Assembly (NCBI GenBank): GCA_030041005.1 | Contig: JASHOR010000101.1 | Location: forward strand, 1 to 64,000 | Length of the DNA stretch: 64,000 nucleotides | Source of the DNA: Xanthobacteraceae bacterium | GTDB lineage: Bacteria > Pseudomonadota > Alphaproteobacteria > Rhizobiales > Xanthobacteraceae | Direction of reading: 5' to 3' | Shown here: piece after piece, positions 24,890 through 33,945 of the stretch | Layout: every line of letters starts with the position of its first letter | How positions within the stretch are numbered: the first letter of the stretch is position 1 | The notes under the pieces: model-generated | What the model was told of the DNA's origin: nothing | The model's input: only the letters and a program-made list of their open reading frames with translations | The model's database searches: none | Program-made: the position numbers and the translations under genes

Positions 24890-25638
24890 CGCGGCAGGGA
24901 CAGCTTCTGCTTCAGCTCGGCCGCGGTCACCCGCTGGCCGTAACCGGGACCGCCGCGCTGGAACAGTTTGGCGTCGGCGAGCTTGCCGACCACGACCGGG
25001 TCGAAGCCGGCGTCGCGAACCAATTGCGCGGCGACGCGGACCGCTTCGGCATCATCGCCGGCGATCGGCACCGCGAGCTTCGGATCGGGACGATTGGCCT
25101 GATCGGCGAGGTATTTGTAGCCCATGGTGTTGAACGCGCGCACGATGCGCACGCCGGGAAAATATTTTTGCGTGGTGACGCCGATGCCGTTCTGCTCGAC
25201 TTCCTGGGCGATGGCGCCGTCGCGCGCGGCAACGGCGTTGCAGGTGTCGAGTACGATCTTGCCTTTGAGCTGCGTGGCGTAATCGTGGCCGATCTGCGGG
25301 ATCGCGCCATACGGCACGGTGAGCAGGATCGCGTCGCCGAATGCGATCGCTTGCGGCACGGTGCCCGCCTGCGCCAGCGGTCCAAGCCGCGCCACCAAAT
25401 CGTGCAGATCCTCGGGATGCCGGTCGGAGAAGAACACCCGGTGCCCGTTCTTGACCCACAGGCCGCCGATGGTGCTGCCGATATGCCCGGCGCCGATGGT
25501 TCCGATCGGTATTTTGCCGCCCGCGGTCTGGGCTCGGCTTGCCGCCGGTCGCAGCGCGGCGGCGAGCATCAATGCGCCGCCGGCGGTCAGCACGGCGCGA
25601 CGGTTGCAGCAGGTGGAATCGCGCTTGCTCATTGGCAT
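24886..25638 (-). CDS. Exported NADP-binding reductase-like protein (F420-oxidoreductase family fold)
   Basis: 250 residues. An N-terminal export segment carries a twin-arginine-like CNRRAVLTAGG and a hydrophobic core ending near SRAQ. A complete Rossmann domain follows, with GTIGAGHIGSTIGGLWVKNG (GxGxxG) and FSDRHPEDL at the second strand, as in the family that includes F420-dependent NADP oxidoreductases (COG2085). Later segments LLTVPYGAIPQI, VLDTCNA and VRAFNTMG also match. The substrate is unknown. It is the first gene of the three-gene operon and overlaps the transporter gene by four bases. Confidence 0.75.
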   Translation of the reverse strand: MPMSKRDSTCCNRRAVLTAGGALMLAAALRPAASRAQTAGGKIPIGTIGAGHIGSTIGGLWVKNGHRVFFSDRHPEDLHDLVARLGPLAQAGTVPQAIAFGDAILLTVPYGAIPQIGHDYATQLKGKIVLDTCNAVAARDGAIAQEVEQNGIGVTTQKYFPGVRIVRAFNTMGYKYLADQANRPDPKLAVPIAGDDAEAVRVAAQLVRDAGFDPVVVGKLADAKLFQRGGPGYGQRVTAAELKQKLSLPR

Positions 25639-26755
25639 CTCCTTTTCGTCCCTGCGCGAAGATGCGACAGGTGCGAAGATAACAACACCGTGCGCGGGCG
25701 TTCGCCAGCCGAACTCATTTTCAAATTTGCGTCACCCGCAGCGCGGGAAGGAGCGCCGACGGCTCGCTCCCTGTTCCGCCGCGATGCGTTGTAAATTTCG
25801 CGTTTACGCAGGCGGCCTTTGCCCCCTACATCGCGCAATGTCGCCGAGCCTCCCATAAAGGGATGGTCAAAAATCTCGTTCTTGCAGCACATATCTCTTC
25901 CTCCAACGGAGGGCGAAGCAAAGCAATCTCGTTCTCGCGGCGCGATTTTTTCCGCGCGCGCGAGCTTTTTCCCAGCATCTTGTCTGACTGCTTCCCCTTT
26001 CGCCATTCCTACCAAAAGGAGGGGAAGCGGAACGCCGAGAAACGCATTGTTTTTGACCGCGTCATGCGGGCGGGCGTTACCGCCCGTCCGCGCTCTGGAC
26101 GCGGGGCGCGCTCAAAGCCGGAGCGCGCTCGCCTCTCGGCGTTCCACCGCGGCTCTCGTTGGGCGGTTGTCACCTCCCAACTCAGCTCCAGGCCATGCTT
26201 CCTGGGACCTGGCGGACGTGCGATCCTGTTGGCCGCCGACCGAGGCGAAGATCGCAACGCTGCTGCGCGGGCGTTACCCGCGCCCACCTGTCCCAGTCCA
26301 GGGTCTCAACACCCGCACCGGCCGTAGTACCGGAGCGCTGATGCCCAAAGCCGCCCGGGAGCGGGTTACAAGCCCGCGCGCAGGCGCCGCACTCGCCCCG
26401 TTCCAAGGAGTGTCCTCGCGAAGAACGTCCCTTAGCGTGCGGGCAAGACGCGGCTCCTCTAATCGCTGCGCCGCGCTTGTCAATCGTTGTCGCGCTATCG
26501 GCGACTTATTCCTTGATTTTCCGGCGCTTTTCGCCTCGGCGCTTTCGACGGGCAGGAAGCGAGCGCCGCGCATTTCGCGCGAATCAACGAATCTTCGCGG
26601 CGCGTGCGGCGCGCGTTGTCGTTATATTTGGTCACTCACGTCGTCATGTCCCAATGCGTCGCCGGGAGCGGCGGGCGCCGTCCACCACATCAGGACGGAC
26701 TGTTTTGCGCCGCAACAAAAAGTCGATCTCCGGCGGTTGCTTGTCGCGCCCGATC
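25639..26755. other. 1.1-kb gene-free, hairpin-rich region
   Basis: No convincing gene on either strand. The longest frame (25819-26949, plus) has Arg/Ser/Pro-rich composition and runs into the neighbouring gene, so it is rejected. The 25.84-26.06 kb part is less GC-rich than its surroundings. Read on the minus strand, three short hairpins share a GTAAC-type loop: near 26351-26380 (GCGGG-CTTGTAA-CCCGC), near 26262-26282 (GCGCGGG-TAACG-CCCGCGC) and near 26070-26090 (GGGCG-GTAA-CGCCC). The block lies downstream of the giant TPR gene and upstream of the reductase operon, whose promoter it probably contains. No tRNA was found. Confidence 0.6.
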
Positions 26756-29700
26756 TCACGCGCGTGCGTTTTCGATTGCGAGGGCCGCTAACAGCGGTCC
26801 TAGCTGTTCCTCATAGACGCGCCAGCGGCCGATCGCACTTTTGTAAATCGGCTGGCGCACTTGCGTGGCGCTGGCGGTACGCACCGGCCGGTCGGTCTCG
26901 TGGAACGCGAGGCAGCGGTCGTCCCATGGCAGGCCGCAATGAGCGATGATGCGCCGTGCCTGACCTTCCAGGTCGGCGACCACCTCCTCGTAACGCACGT
27001 CGAGAATGCGGCCAGCCGGCAGCACGCAGCGCCAATGCGCCATCAAGTGCTCGTAGCGCTTGTAATAACGGCCAAGCTCGGCGAGGTCGTAGGTGTGGTT
27101 CTGCTCGGCGGAGAACAGTTTGGAGAAGCATGAAATGCAGGTGTCGACCGGATCGCGGATGATGTGAATGATCCTGGCGTTGGGCAGCGCGAGGTGGATC
27201 AATCCGGCGAAGTAATAATTCGACGGCATCTTGTCGGTGACGCGCTGGGCGCTGGGGTCGCCGCGCTTGGCGGCGAGCTCGCGCACCAGGGCGAGATAGC
27301 GCGCGCCGATCTGGCGCAGCGCGGCGCCGTCGAGCGCCGGAACAAATTCGGGATAAAGCAGCGTGTTGCCGCCGGGCCCGCGCGCGGTGAGAATGACGTC
27401 ATTGAGCGTCTGCAATTCGCCGGCGCCGTGCACCAACGGGTGGCTGGCGAGGATCTGCTCGACCAAAGTGGTGCCCGAGCGCGGCATGCCGATGACGAAG
27501 ATCGGCAGCGCCGCCGGATCGCCACCGCCTGACGTCCTGGCGATCAGCTCGCGCGTGAATATCGCCTCGATGCGTTCGAACTGCGCGAAGGTGGATTGTT
27601 CGTCGTAAGCGATCGTTGCGCGCTTGGCGGCATTGCCGGCGAGCAGGTGCCGGAATGAACGCGAATAATCCTTCAGGTCCGCATAGGCCTTGCCGAGGCC
27701 GAAGTCGAGCTGCATGCGGTCGGTGTTTGACAGACCGTCGGGCTTGGCCGCCAGCGCTTCCATGGCGGCGAGGTGCTTGTCGCCGGGCGCAAACTTCTTG
27801 GAGTCGGCGAGGTTGACGTAGACGCCGGCGGTGTCGGGATCGAACCGCAGCGCCTGCAGATAGGCGTCCTTCGCCTCGCTAAGCTTGCCGAGCTCTTTGA
27901 GCACGTTGCCCATATTATTGTAGGCGTCGGCGAGATCGGGCTTGAGCGCCAGCGCGCGGCGATAGTAGGCCAGCGACTCGTCAAGCTCGCCGCACTCGAA
28001 GGCGACGCGGCCCATCAGATTGACCGCCTCGTAATTGTCGGCGTTGAGCGAAAGCGCACGCCGGCAGGCCGCCGCCGCTTCCTCGATCTTTTTTTGATCG
28101 AGCAGAATCGTCGCGTAGTGGACGTGAAATTTGTCGCTGCGCGCCTCGATGACCAGTGCGCGGCGCATCAGCTCGGCGGCCTCGTCGATCCGCTCGAGGT
28201 CTTTCACCGCCAGCGCCAGATTATCGAGCGTGTCGGGATTGTTGGGGCCAAGCTCCAGCGCCTTGCGATAGACCGTCTCGGCTTCCTCCGGCCGTTTCAG
28301 TTCTCGCAGGCAGGTGCCGAGATTGTTCCAGGCATCGGCGAAACTCGGCTGCAATTCGATGGCGCGGCGGTAGGACGGCTCGGCATCGGCGAAGCGTTTG
28401 AGCCGCTGCAGCGCATTGCCGCGATTGGAGTGTGCCTGGGCGAAATCAGGCTCGAGCGCGATGGCGCGCTCGTAATGCTCCAGCGCCTCCTCGAACTTGC
28501 CCTGGTCGAACAGCGCAATGCCGAGATTGCTGAGGACGCCGGCGTAACTCGGATTGAGCGCGAGCGCGCGGTGGCCGGCGGCGATCGCCTCGTCGATGCG
28601 ACCGGCCAGCCGGCACATCTCGCCGAGATTGGCGTGATAGAGCGCGACATCCGGCTTGAGCGCGGCGGCGCGGCGGACGTGCTCGATGGCCTCATTCAGC
28701 TTGCCGGATTGGTGCGCGATGAGGCCGAGCATGTGCTCGGCCTCGGCATTGTCCGGCTGCGCCGCGGCCGCGTGCCGGGTCAGTTCGTCGGCGTCGGCCA
28801 AAAAGCCGTGGCGGCGTTTCTGCTCGGCGAGAAGGAGTGCTTGCCCCGGATTGACCGCTTGTACCGGCGGCGCCACCGGCGCTGTGGCGCGCGCGGCTTC
28901 GGCGGCAATGATGGCATTGGCGTCGGCGGCGCGGCGCTCGCCTTCTGCCTTGAACGGCATCAAGTGTTCCGCGTCGCCCTGCGCGGCGGCCTTCAATTCT
29001 TTCGCCATCCGCGCGATCACGCCGGTCCAATCGTCCTCGCCGCGGTTTTGGCGGAATAACCACATGGTCGGGTACCAGTGATTGTCCTCGCGATGAAGCA
29101 TCCAGCGCCAATCGGTCACCCATGGCAGCAGCACCCAGACCGGCTTGCCCAACGCGCCGGCCAGATGCGCCATCGAGGTGTCGACGGTGATCACCAGATC
29201 AAGCGCGCTCACCGCGGCCGCGGACTCCACAAAGTCGCCGAACGAGGACGACAGATCCCCGATCTTGATCTTGCTGGTTTTCAGCGTCTTCAGATAGGCG
29301 GCGCGCGGCCCGACTTGCAGGCTGGCGAATGAGACGCCAGGCACGGCAAACAGCGGCGCCAACAATTTCAGATCGACCGAGCGGCGGTGATCGTTGACGT
29401 GTTCGGGATTGCCCGCCCAGACGAGCCCGACTTTCAGCCCGCTCATGCCGGCAAGCCGCTTGGTCCAGCCCGTTACAGCCTCGGCGGGCGCGCGCAGATA
29501 GGGCACCTGCGCCGGGATGGTTTCGAGCCGCGTTTTGAACAGACGCGGCAGGCTTAGCAGCACGGCGTCGCATTGATAGGGCGCCGGATCGCCGCGGTCG
29601 CCCAGAACGGTGACGCCCGGCAGGCTCTCGCGCAGCAGCGTCATCAACTGCTGGTGCACGCGCACGGTGACACGGCCGGCGCGCGCGGCAAGGAGCGGCA

Positions 29701-30565
29701 GGTAGCGCGCGAACTGCAAGGTGTCGCCGAAGCCCTGCTCGGCCTGCACGTAGATGTGCTTGCCGGCGAGGCTTTCGCCCTGCCAGGGAATTTCGGGAAA
29801 TTTCGGGCCCTTGCGCTCGGTGGAGCGCAGCCGCCACTCGTACTCGTCCCAGCCTTCGCCAAGCTCGCCGCGCATGAGCAACAGAATGCCGAGCCCGGAA
29901 TGTGCGTTGGCGTGATGCGGCGCGAGCGCGATGGCGCGGCGCAGCGCCGCGATGCCTTCGTCGAAACTGCCGCTGTGGTGCAACGTGGTGCCGAGATTGG
30001 CCCAAGCGTCGGCGTAGTTGGGATTGAGCTCGATGGCGCGCCGGTAGGCGGCAATCGCCTCGTCGAAGCGCTTGAGCGCGTGCAGCGCGTTGCCGAGATT
30101 GCTGTGCGCCTCGGCGAAGTCCGGACTGGCCGCGATCGCCTTGCGCTGCGCGCCCGCGGCCTCTTCGTAATCTTTCAGCTCATAGAGCGCGACGCCCAGA
30201 TTAGAGAGCGCCATCGGCATGTGCGGTTCGATATCGAGCGCGCGGCGCGCCTCCTGCACCGCCAGCTTCGGCCGGCCGGCAAGCCTATACATTTCGCCGA
30301 GATTGGCGTGGAACAAAGGCACCTGCGGCGCGAGCCTGGTGGCGCGCTGCACGCGCTCGATGGCCTCGCCGAGTTTGCCATTCTGGTGGGCAATGACGCC
30401 GAGCAGATGCTCGGCTTGCGGCGAATCCGGCTGCGCCTGCAAAATTTGGCGGCAGACCGCCTCGGCTTCCATCAGCCGTCCCTCGCCGCGGCAGCGATCG
30501 GCGTAGATCAAGGCGTCGCCGATCGGCATGACGCCGGAATTTTGCTGCCCCGCGAGCCGGTTCAT
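26756..30565 (-). CDS. TPR/glycosyltransferase-like/TPR/sulfotransferase fusion protein
   Basis: 1,269 residues. Order: TPR array about 17-240; a glycosyltransferase-like module about 250-540 of the type found in OGT- and GT9-like bacterial TPR proteins (VYVQAEQGFGDTLQFARYL-type start, GLVWAGNPEHVNDHRRS, LVITVDTSMAHLAGALGKPVWVLL); a second TPR array about 580-960; a sulfotransferase domain about 1010-1260 with the PAPS 5'-phosphosulfate loop IGMPRSGTTLVEQIL near residue 1025 and the 3'-phosphate loop RDPVDTCIS near 1138. The two TPR arrays begin with nearly identical segments (AEHLLGVIAHQNGKL versus AEHMLGLIAHQSGKL), indicating duplication and fusion. It has no signal peptide. The likely role is cytoplasmic transfer of sugar and sulfate to a protein or glycan; the target is unknown. 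Confidence 0.82.
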   Translation of the reverse strand: MNRLAGQQNSGVMPIGDALIYADRCRGEGRLMEAEAVCRQILQAQPDSPQAEHLLGVIAHQNGKLGEAIERVQRATRLAPQVPLFHANLGEMYRLAGRPKLAVQEARRALDIEPHMPMALSNLGVALYELKDYEEAAGAQRKAIAASPDFAEAHSNLGNALHALKRFDEAIAAYRRAIELNPNYADAWANLGTTLHHSGSFDEGIAALRRAIALAPHHANAHSGLGILLLMRGELGEGWDEYEWRLRSTERKGPKFPEIPWQGESLAGKHIYVQAEQGFGDTLQFARYLPLLAARAGRVTVRVHQQLMTLLRESLPGVTVLGDRGDPAPYQCDAVLLSLPRLFKTRLETIPAQVPYLRAPAEAVTGWTKRLAGMSGLKVGLVWAGNPEHVNDHRRSVDLKLLAPLFAVPGVSFASLQVGPRAAYLKTLKTSKIKIGDLSSSFGDFVESAAAVSALDLVITVDTSMAHLAGALGKPVWVLLPWVTDWRWMLHREDNHWYPTMWLFRQNRGEDDWTGVIARMAKELKAAAQGDAEHLMPFKAEGERRAADANAIIAAEAARATAPVAPPVQAVNPGQALLLAEQKRRHGFLADADELTRHAAAAQPDNAEAEHMLGLIAHQSGKLNEAIEHVRRAAALKPDVALYHANLGEMCRLAGRIDEAIAAGHRALALNPSYAGVLSNLGIALFDQGKFEEALEHYERAIALEPDFAQAHSNRGNALQRLKRFADAEPSYRRAIELQPSFADAWNNLGTCLRELKRPEEAETVYRKALELGPNNPDTLDNLALAVKDLERIDEAAELMRRALVIEARSDKFHVHYATILLDQKKIEEAAAACRRALSLNADNYEAVNLMGRVAFECGELDESLAYYRRALALKPDLADAYNNMGNVLKELGKLSEAKDAYLQALRFDPDTAGVYVNLADSKKFAPGDKHLAAMEALAAKPDGLSNTDRMQLDFGLGKAYADLKDYSRSFRHLLAGNAAKRATIAYDEQSTFAQFERIEAIFTRELIARTSGGGDPAALPIFVIGMPRSGTTLVEQILASHPLVHGAGELQTLNDVILTARGPGGNTLLYPEFVPALDGAALRQIGARYLALVRELAAKRGDPSAQRVTDKMPSNYYFAGLIHLALPNARIIHIIRDPVDTCISCFSKLFSAEQNHTYDLAELGRYYKRYEHLMAHWRCVLPAGRILDVRYEEVVADLEGQARRIIAHCGLPWDDRCLAFHETDRPVRTASATQVRQPIYKSAIGRWRVYEEQLGPLLAALAIENARA

Positions 30566-30876
30566 GACCGGTTCGATAGCATGGGCGTGCCGAGGCGGCT
30601 ACAAATCCACCCCATCGGCGCAGATCTACGCCGGCACCGATCCGTAGGGGCGCCCACGTGGCCCCCTTTTGGTTGCGAGGACAGGGGGGCGGCTGCCCGC
30701 GCCGCGGTCCGACTGTGGTCGTTCCGCAACACGTAGCAAATATCTGGCGAAAGGCGCGGAAATGCAGGGGATTCTCCCGCCCGCAATTTGCCGCGTCACA
30801 TGCCGCACCATAAACTTGGCTTAGCCCAGTGTCTCGCCGGGGTGGGCGTGCAGGCGGACGAGGTCGGTTGCAGGGC
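30566..30876. other. Intergenic region between the TPR fusion gene and the autotransporter
   Basis: 311 bp between divergent starts. It contains a 22-bp exact direct copy (30618-30639) of a segment near the 3' end of the autotransporter gene (33889-33910). In the same frame as the gene this copy encodes AQIYAGT and then Asp-Pro-stop (TAG at 30645), so it may be the remnant tail of an earlier autotransporter. No clear promoter motif was recognised. Confidence 0.6.
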
Positions 30877-33800
30877 ATGGACAGGGCGGGGCGCAGCAAC
30901 CGCGGCAGGCTCCGCCTGGTGCTGACATCGAGTTCGATTGCGGCGCTTCTGGTCGGCGGCGGCGCACCTGCGGCGCTGGCGCTGGAGATGTGCAGCACCA
31001 CGCAAAACGGTGGAACGGTCGGCTCGGTGAGCAACGGCTCGGCGGCCGGCATCTGTATCCTGGTCGAAAACGGAGCCGACGTTACCGGTAACGTCACCAA
31101 CCAGGCGGGCGGGATCCTGACCCCCGCCGGCAGCGGTACTGGCATCCTCATCACCGGCAGCACGATCGGCGGCGCGATCAGCAACGCCGGCGCCATCTAC
31201 GCCAATGCTACGCTAGAAAATGGCATAGTCGTAAACAATAATGCGGCCGTTTCCGGCGGCATCGACAATTCCGGCACAATCTCCGCCAGTGCGGCCGGCA
31301 TCTTCGTCGAGAACGTTTCGACCTTCCTCGGCGGCATCAGCAACAGCGGGCTTATTGCCGCGCGCACGGGCATCGCGGTCGGCGCCGGCGTGTCAAGTTT
31401 CTTCGGCGGCATTACCAACAGCGGCACCATCGTCGACGCCATCGGCGGCGGGGGAATTCGCGTCGGCGGTACTCCGGAAAATCTTATTGCGACCTTCGCC
31501 GGCGGCATCAGCAATTCCGGCACGATTACTGGAAGTTTCGCGGGCATCTACGTCGATAATGTCTCGAACTTCTCCGGCGGGATCAGCAACAGCGGTACGA
31601 TTACGGCGATTGGCTACGGCATCGCGCTCGCGCAGGAACCTGTGACTATTTCGACATTTCTGGGCGGCATCAGCAATAGCGGCCTGATTGCTGCGGGGTA
31701 CGGCATTTTGGTCAGCCAAGGCGTGAAAAGCTTCTTCGGGGGGATCAGCAACAGCGGAACCATCCTGGATTCCCCTGGCGGCTTTGGGATTCGCGTGGCG
31801 GGGGTGGGCGAAAATTTTATCGCGACCTTCGCCGGGGGCATCGGCAACAGCGGCAGCATTATCGGCAACGTGGCCGGCATCTCCATCGATAACATCTCGA
31901 ATTTCTCCGGCGGCATCAGCAACTCGGGCATGATTTCCGGGAGTGAAGTCGGTATCCAAATCGGTTCGGCAGTAGGGGCTGTGTCGACCTTCTCGGGCAG
32001 CATCAGCAACACCGGTACGATTTCCGCCGCCACCGGCATTATTGTCGAGGCTTCGGGTCCGATCGGCATTTTCGATTCAGGAGTGATCGACGGCACCGGC
32101 GGCACTGCGGTCGATCTGAGATTCAACTCCTCCGGCAATACCTTTACGCTCGGGCCGGGCTTCGGTATCACCGGCAATGTGCTGGGCCACATCGGCGGCG
32201 GCGACACCTTCCAGCTCGGCGGCAGCGGCTACGGCAGCTTCGACCTTTCTTTGATTGGCTCGAGCCAGCAATATCAGAACTTCACCGCCTTCAACGTCGT
32301 CGGCGGGGTATGGGACACCAGCGGCACTTTCGACATCGGCCAGCCGCTGACCTGGAGCGCCATGGGCGGCACGCTCGCCGGCGCCAGCACCTTCGGCACC
32401 AACGCCAACCCGGTTTCCATCGCGGTCGCAGGCGGCGCGACGCTGGAGCCCGGCGCCGCCGCCACGCCGAGCACGCCCTATGGCAGCCCCGGCACGTCCA
32501 TGACCATCACCGGCAATCTCGCCTTCCAGTCGAGCGCCGATTATCTGATCAATCTCAATCCGCAGCTCGCCTCATACGCCACGGTCAGCGGCACGGCCTC
32601 GCTGGGCGGCATCGTGGTCGGCAATGTGACGCCGGGAAGCTACAGCGGCGGACCCAACGGCACCAAATATGTCATCATCGATGCCGGCGCCATCGCCGGG
32701 AGCTTTGCCGGATTCGAGAGCATCAATGCGCCCGGCTTCGCCGGCACGCTGACGGAAGTCGGCGATCCGCAAATCGTTCTGCAGCTTGTCTCGAATCTTT
32801 CCGGCACCAATCAGAACCAGCAGAACGTCGCCGCCGTAATCAACAATTATTTCAACAACGGCGGCACGCTGCCGGCCGATTTCTTCCCGCTGTACGAACC
32901 GAACGGCGGCGGCCTGCTGTCGGCGCTCGACGGCGAGGACGCGACCGGGGCGCAGACGAGTTCGTTCCAGTTGATGAGCGAGTTCTTGAACCTCATCAGC
33001 GGGCAGGGTTTTGGCGACGGCGCGGGGAATGCGGGTCAGGTGTTCGACTATGCGCCGCTGGTGACCAAGGCGGGGCCGCTCGGTCCGGCGACGTTCGATC
33101 AGCGCTGGCACGCCTGGGGCGCGGGCTTTGGCGGCGGCAGTTTTGCCGACGGCGATTCCACGACCGGCTCCAACGCCATCACCGCCACCACCTACGGCTA
33201 CGCCGGCGGTTTGGATTATCGGCCCGACCCCGACACGCTCTATGGCTTCGCTCTGGCCGGCGGCGGCCTGAACTGGGGCCTGGCCAGCAATCTCGGCACC
33301 GGGCGGAGCGACTCGTTCCAGGCCGGCGTCTATGGCCGGCATTATGTTGGACCCGCCTACATTGAAGGCGCGCTCGCCTTCGGCAACAACTGGTTCTCCA
33401 CGAGCCGCGATGCGCTCGGCGAGCAGCTTACCGCAAGTTTCCAGGGCCAGAGCTACGGTGTGCGCTTTGAAGGCGGCTACCGCTATGGCTTCGGGCCCCA
33501 TGGCGCCATCGGGGTGACACCCTATGCGGCGTTGCAGACGCAATGGCTGCACACGCCGGCCTACAGCGAGAGCGGCGGCGCGCTGGCGCTCGCCTATAAT
33601 TCCAAGACGGCGAACGACACCCGCAGCGAACTCGGCGCCCGCTTCGACGATCTCACTACGCTCGGCAACGATCAGCCCGTGCTGCTGCGCGCACGGCTTG
33701 CCTGGGCGCACGACTTTGTCAGCACGCCGTCGCTCGGCGCCGCGTTCGAATCGCTTCCCGGTTCGAACTTCACCGTCAACGGCGCGCCGATCCCGCACGA

Positions 33801-33933
33801 CTCGGCTCTCACCTCGGCGAGCGCGGAATGGTGGCTCCAGCCGAACCTGTCGCTGACCGCCAAGTTCGACGGCGAATTCGGCTCAGGCGCGCAGATCTAC
33901 GCCGGCACCGGCGAACTGCGCTATCGGTGGTGA
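30877..33933 (+). CDS. Repeat-rich autotransporter (type V secretion, outer-membrane beta-barrel)
   Basis: 1,018 residues from the ATG at 30877 (the frame opens at 30829). An N-terminal signal peptide (hydrophobic LVLTSSSIAALLV, cleavage near ALALE) precedes a passenger of about 450 residues built from repeats centred on GGISNSGTI, with a strong 111-residue superperiod. A linker containing an NQQNVAAVINNYFN autochaperone-like segment leads to the C-terminal autotransporter beta-barrel (about the last 270 residues), starting near RWHAWGAGFGGG and ending GTGELRYRW with the expected aromatic last residue. It probably forms a surface-displayed beta-helix with adhesin-like behaviour. It is divergent from the sulfotransferase fusion gene. 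Confidence 0.88.
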   Translation: MDRAGRSNRGRLRLVLTSSSIAALLVGGGAPAALALEMCSTTQNGGTVGSVSNGSAAGICILVENGADVTGNVTNQAGGILTPAGSGTGILITGSTIGGAISNAGAIYANATLENGIVVNNNAAVSGGIDNSGTISASAAGIFVENVSTFLGGISNSGLIAARTGIAVGAGVSSFFGGITNSGTIVDAIGGGGIRVGGTPENLIATFAGGISNSGTITGSFAGIYVDNVSNFSGGISNSGTITAIGYGIALAQEPVTISTFLGGISNSGLIAAGYGILVSQGVKSFFGGISNSGTILDSPGGFGIRVAGVGENFIATFAGGIGNSGSIIGNVAGISIDNISNFSGGISNSGMISGSEVGIQIGSAVGAVSTFSGSISNTGTISAATGIIVEASGPIGIFDSGVIDGTGGTAVDLRFNSSGNTFTLGPGFGITGNVLGHIGGGDTFQLGGSGYGSFDLSLIGSSQQYQNFTAFNVVGGVWDTSGTFDIGQPLTWSAMGGTLAGASTFGTNANPVSIAVAGGATLEPGAAATPSTPYGSPGTSMTITGNLAFQSSADYLINLNPQLASYATVSGTASLGGIVVGNVTPGSYSGGPNGTKYVIIDAGAIAGSFAGFESINAPGFAGTLTEVGDPQIVLQLVSNLSGTNQNQQNVAAVINNYFNNGGTLPADFFPLYEPNGGGLLSALDGEDATGAQTSSFQLMSEFLNLISGQGFGDGAGNAGQVFDYAPLVTKAGPLGPATFDQRWHAWGAGFGGGSFADGDSTTGSNAITATTYGYAGGLDYRPDPDTLYGFALAGGGLNWGLASNLGTGRSDSFQAGVYGRHYVGPAYIEGALAFGNNWFSTSRDALGEQLTASFQGQSYGVRFEGGYRYGFGPHGAIGVTPYAALQTQWLHTPAYSESGGALALAYNSKTANDTRSELGARFDDLTTLGNDQPVLLRARLAWAHDFVSTPSLGAAFESLPGSNFTVNGAPIPHDSALTSASAEWWLQPNLSLTAKFDGEFGSGAQIYAGTGELRYRW
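31318..31983 (+). repeat. 333-bp superrepeat inside the autotransporter passenger
   Basis: The serine codon opening STFLGGISNSGLIAA recurs exactly 333 bp apart (31318 and 31651). Each 111-residue block holds three units: STFLGGISNSGLI, SSFFGG or KSFFGGI-type, and ATFAGG followed by SNFSGGISNSG. The second copy has diverged by many substitutions but no length change, so the duplication is old and in-frame selection has acted. Confidence 0.8.
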
Positions 33934-33945
33934 CGAACGGCAAGT

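Noticed and set aside
25819-26949. 376-codon plus-strand frame across the 1.1-kb gap and the end of the TPR gene
   Set aside because: Ser/Arg/Pro-rich, no motif, and overlaps the sulfotransferase end; the opposite strand holds the real gene.
27773-29059. 428-codon plus-strand frame opposite the TPR gene
   Set aside because: Antisense of a TPR region; repetitive composition comes from the periodic sense sequence.
31318-31983. CRISPR-like array
   Set aside because: The repeats are in-frame protein repeats within one gene with variable spacing, not direct repeats with unique spacers.
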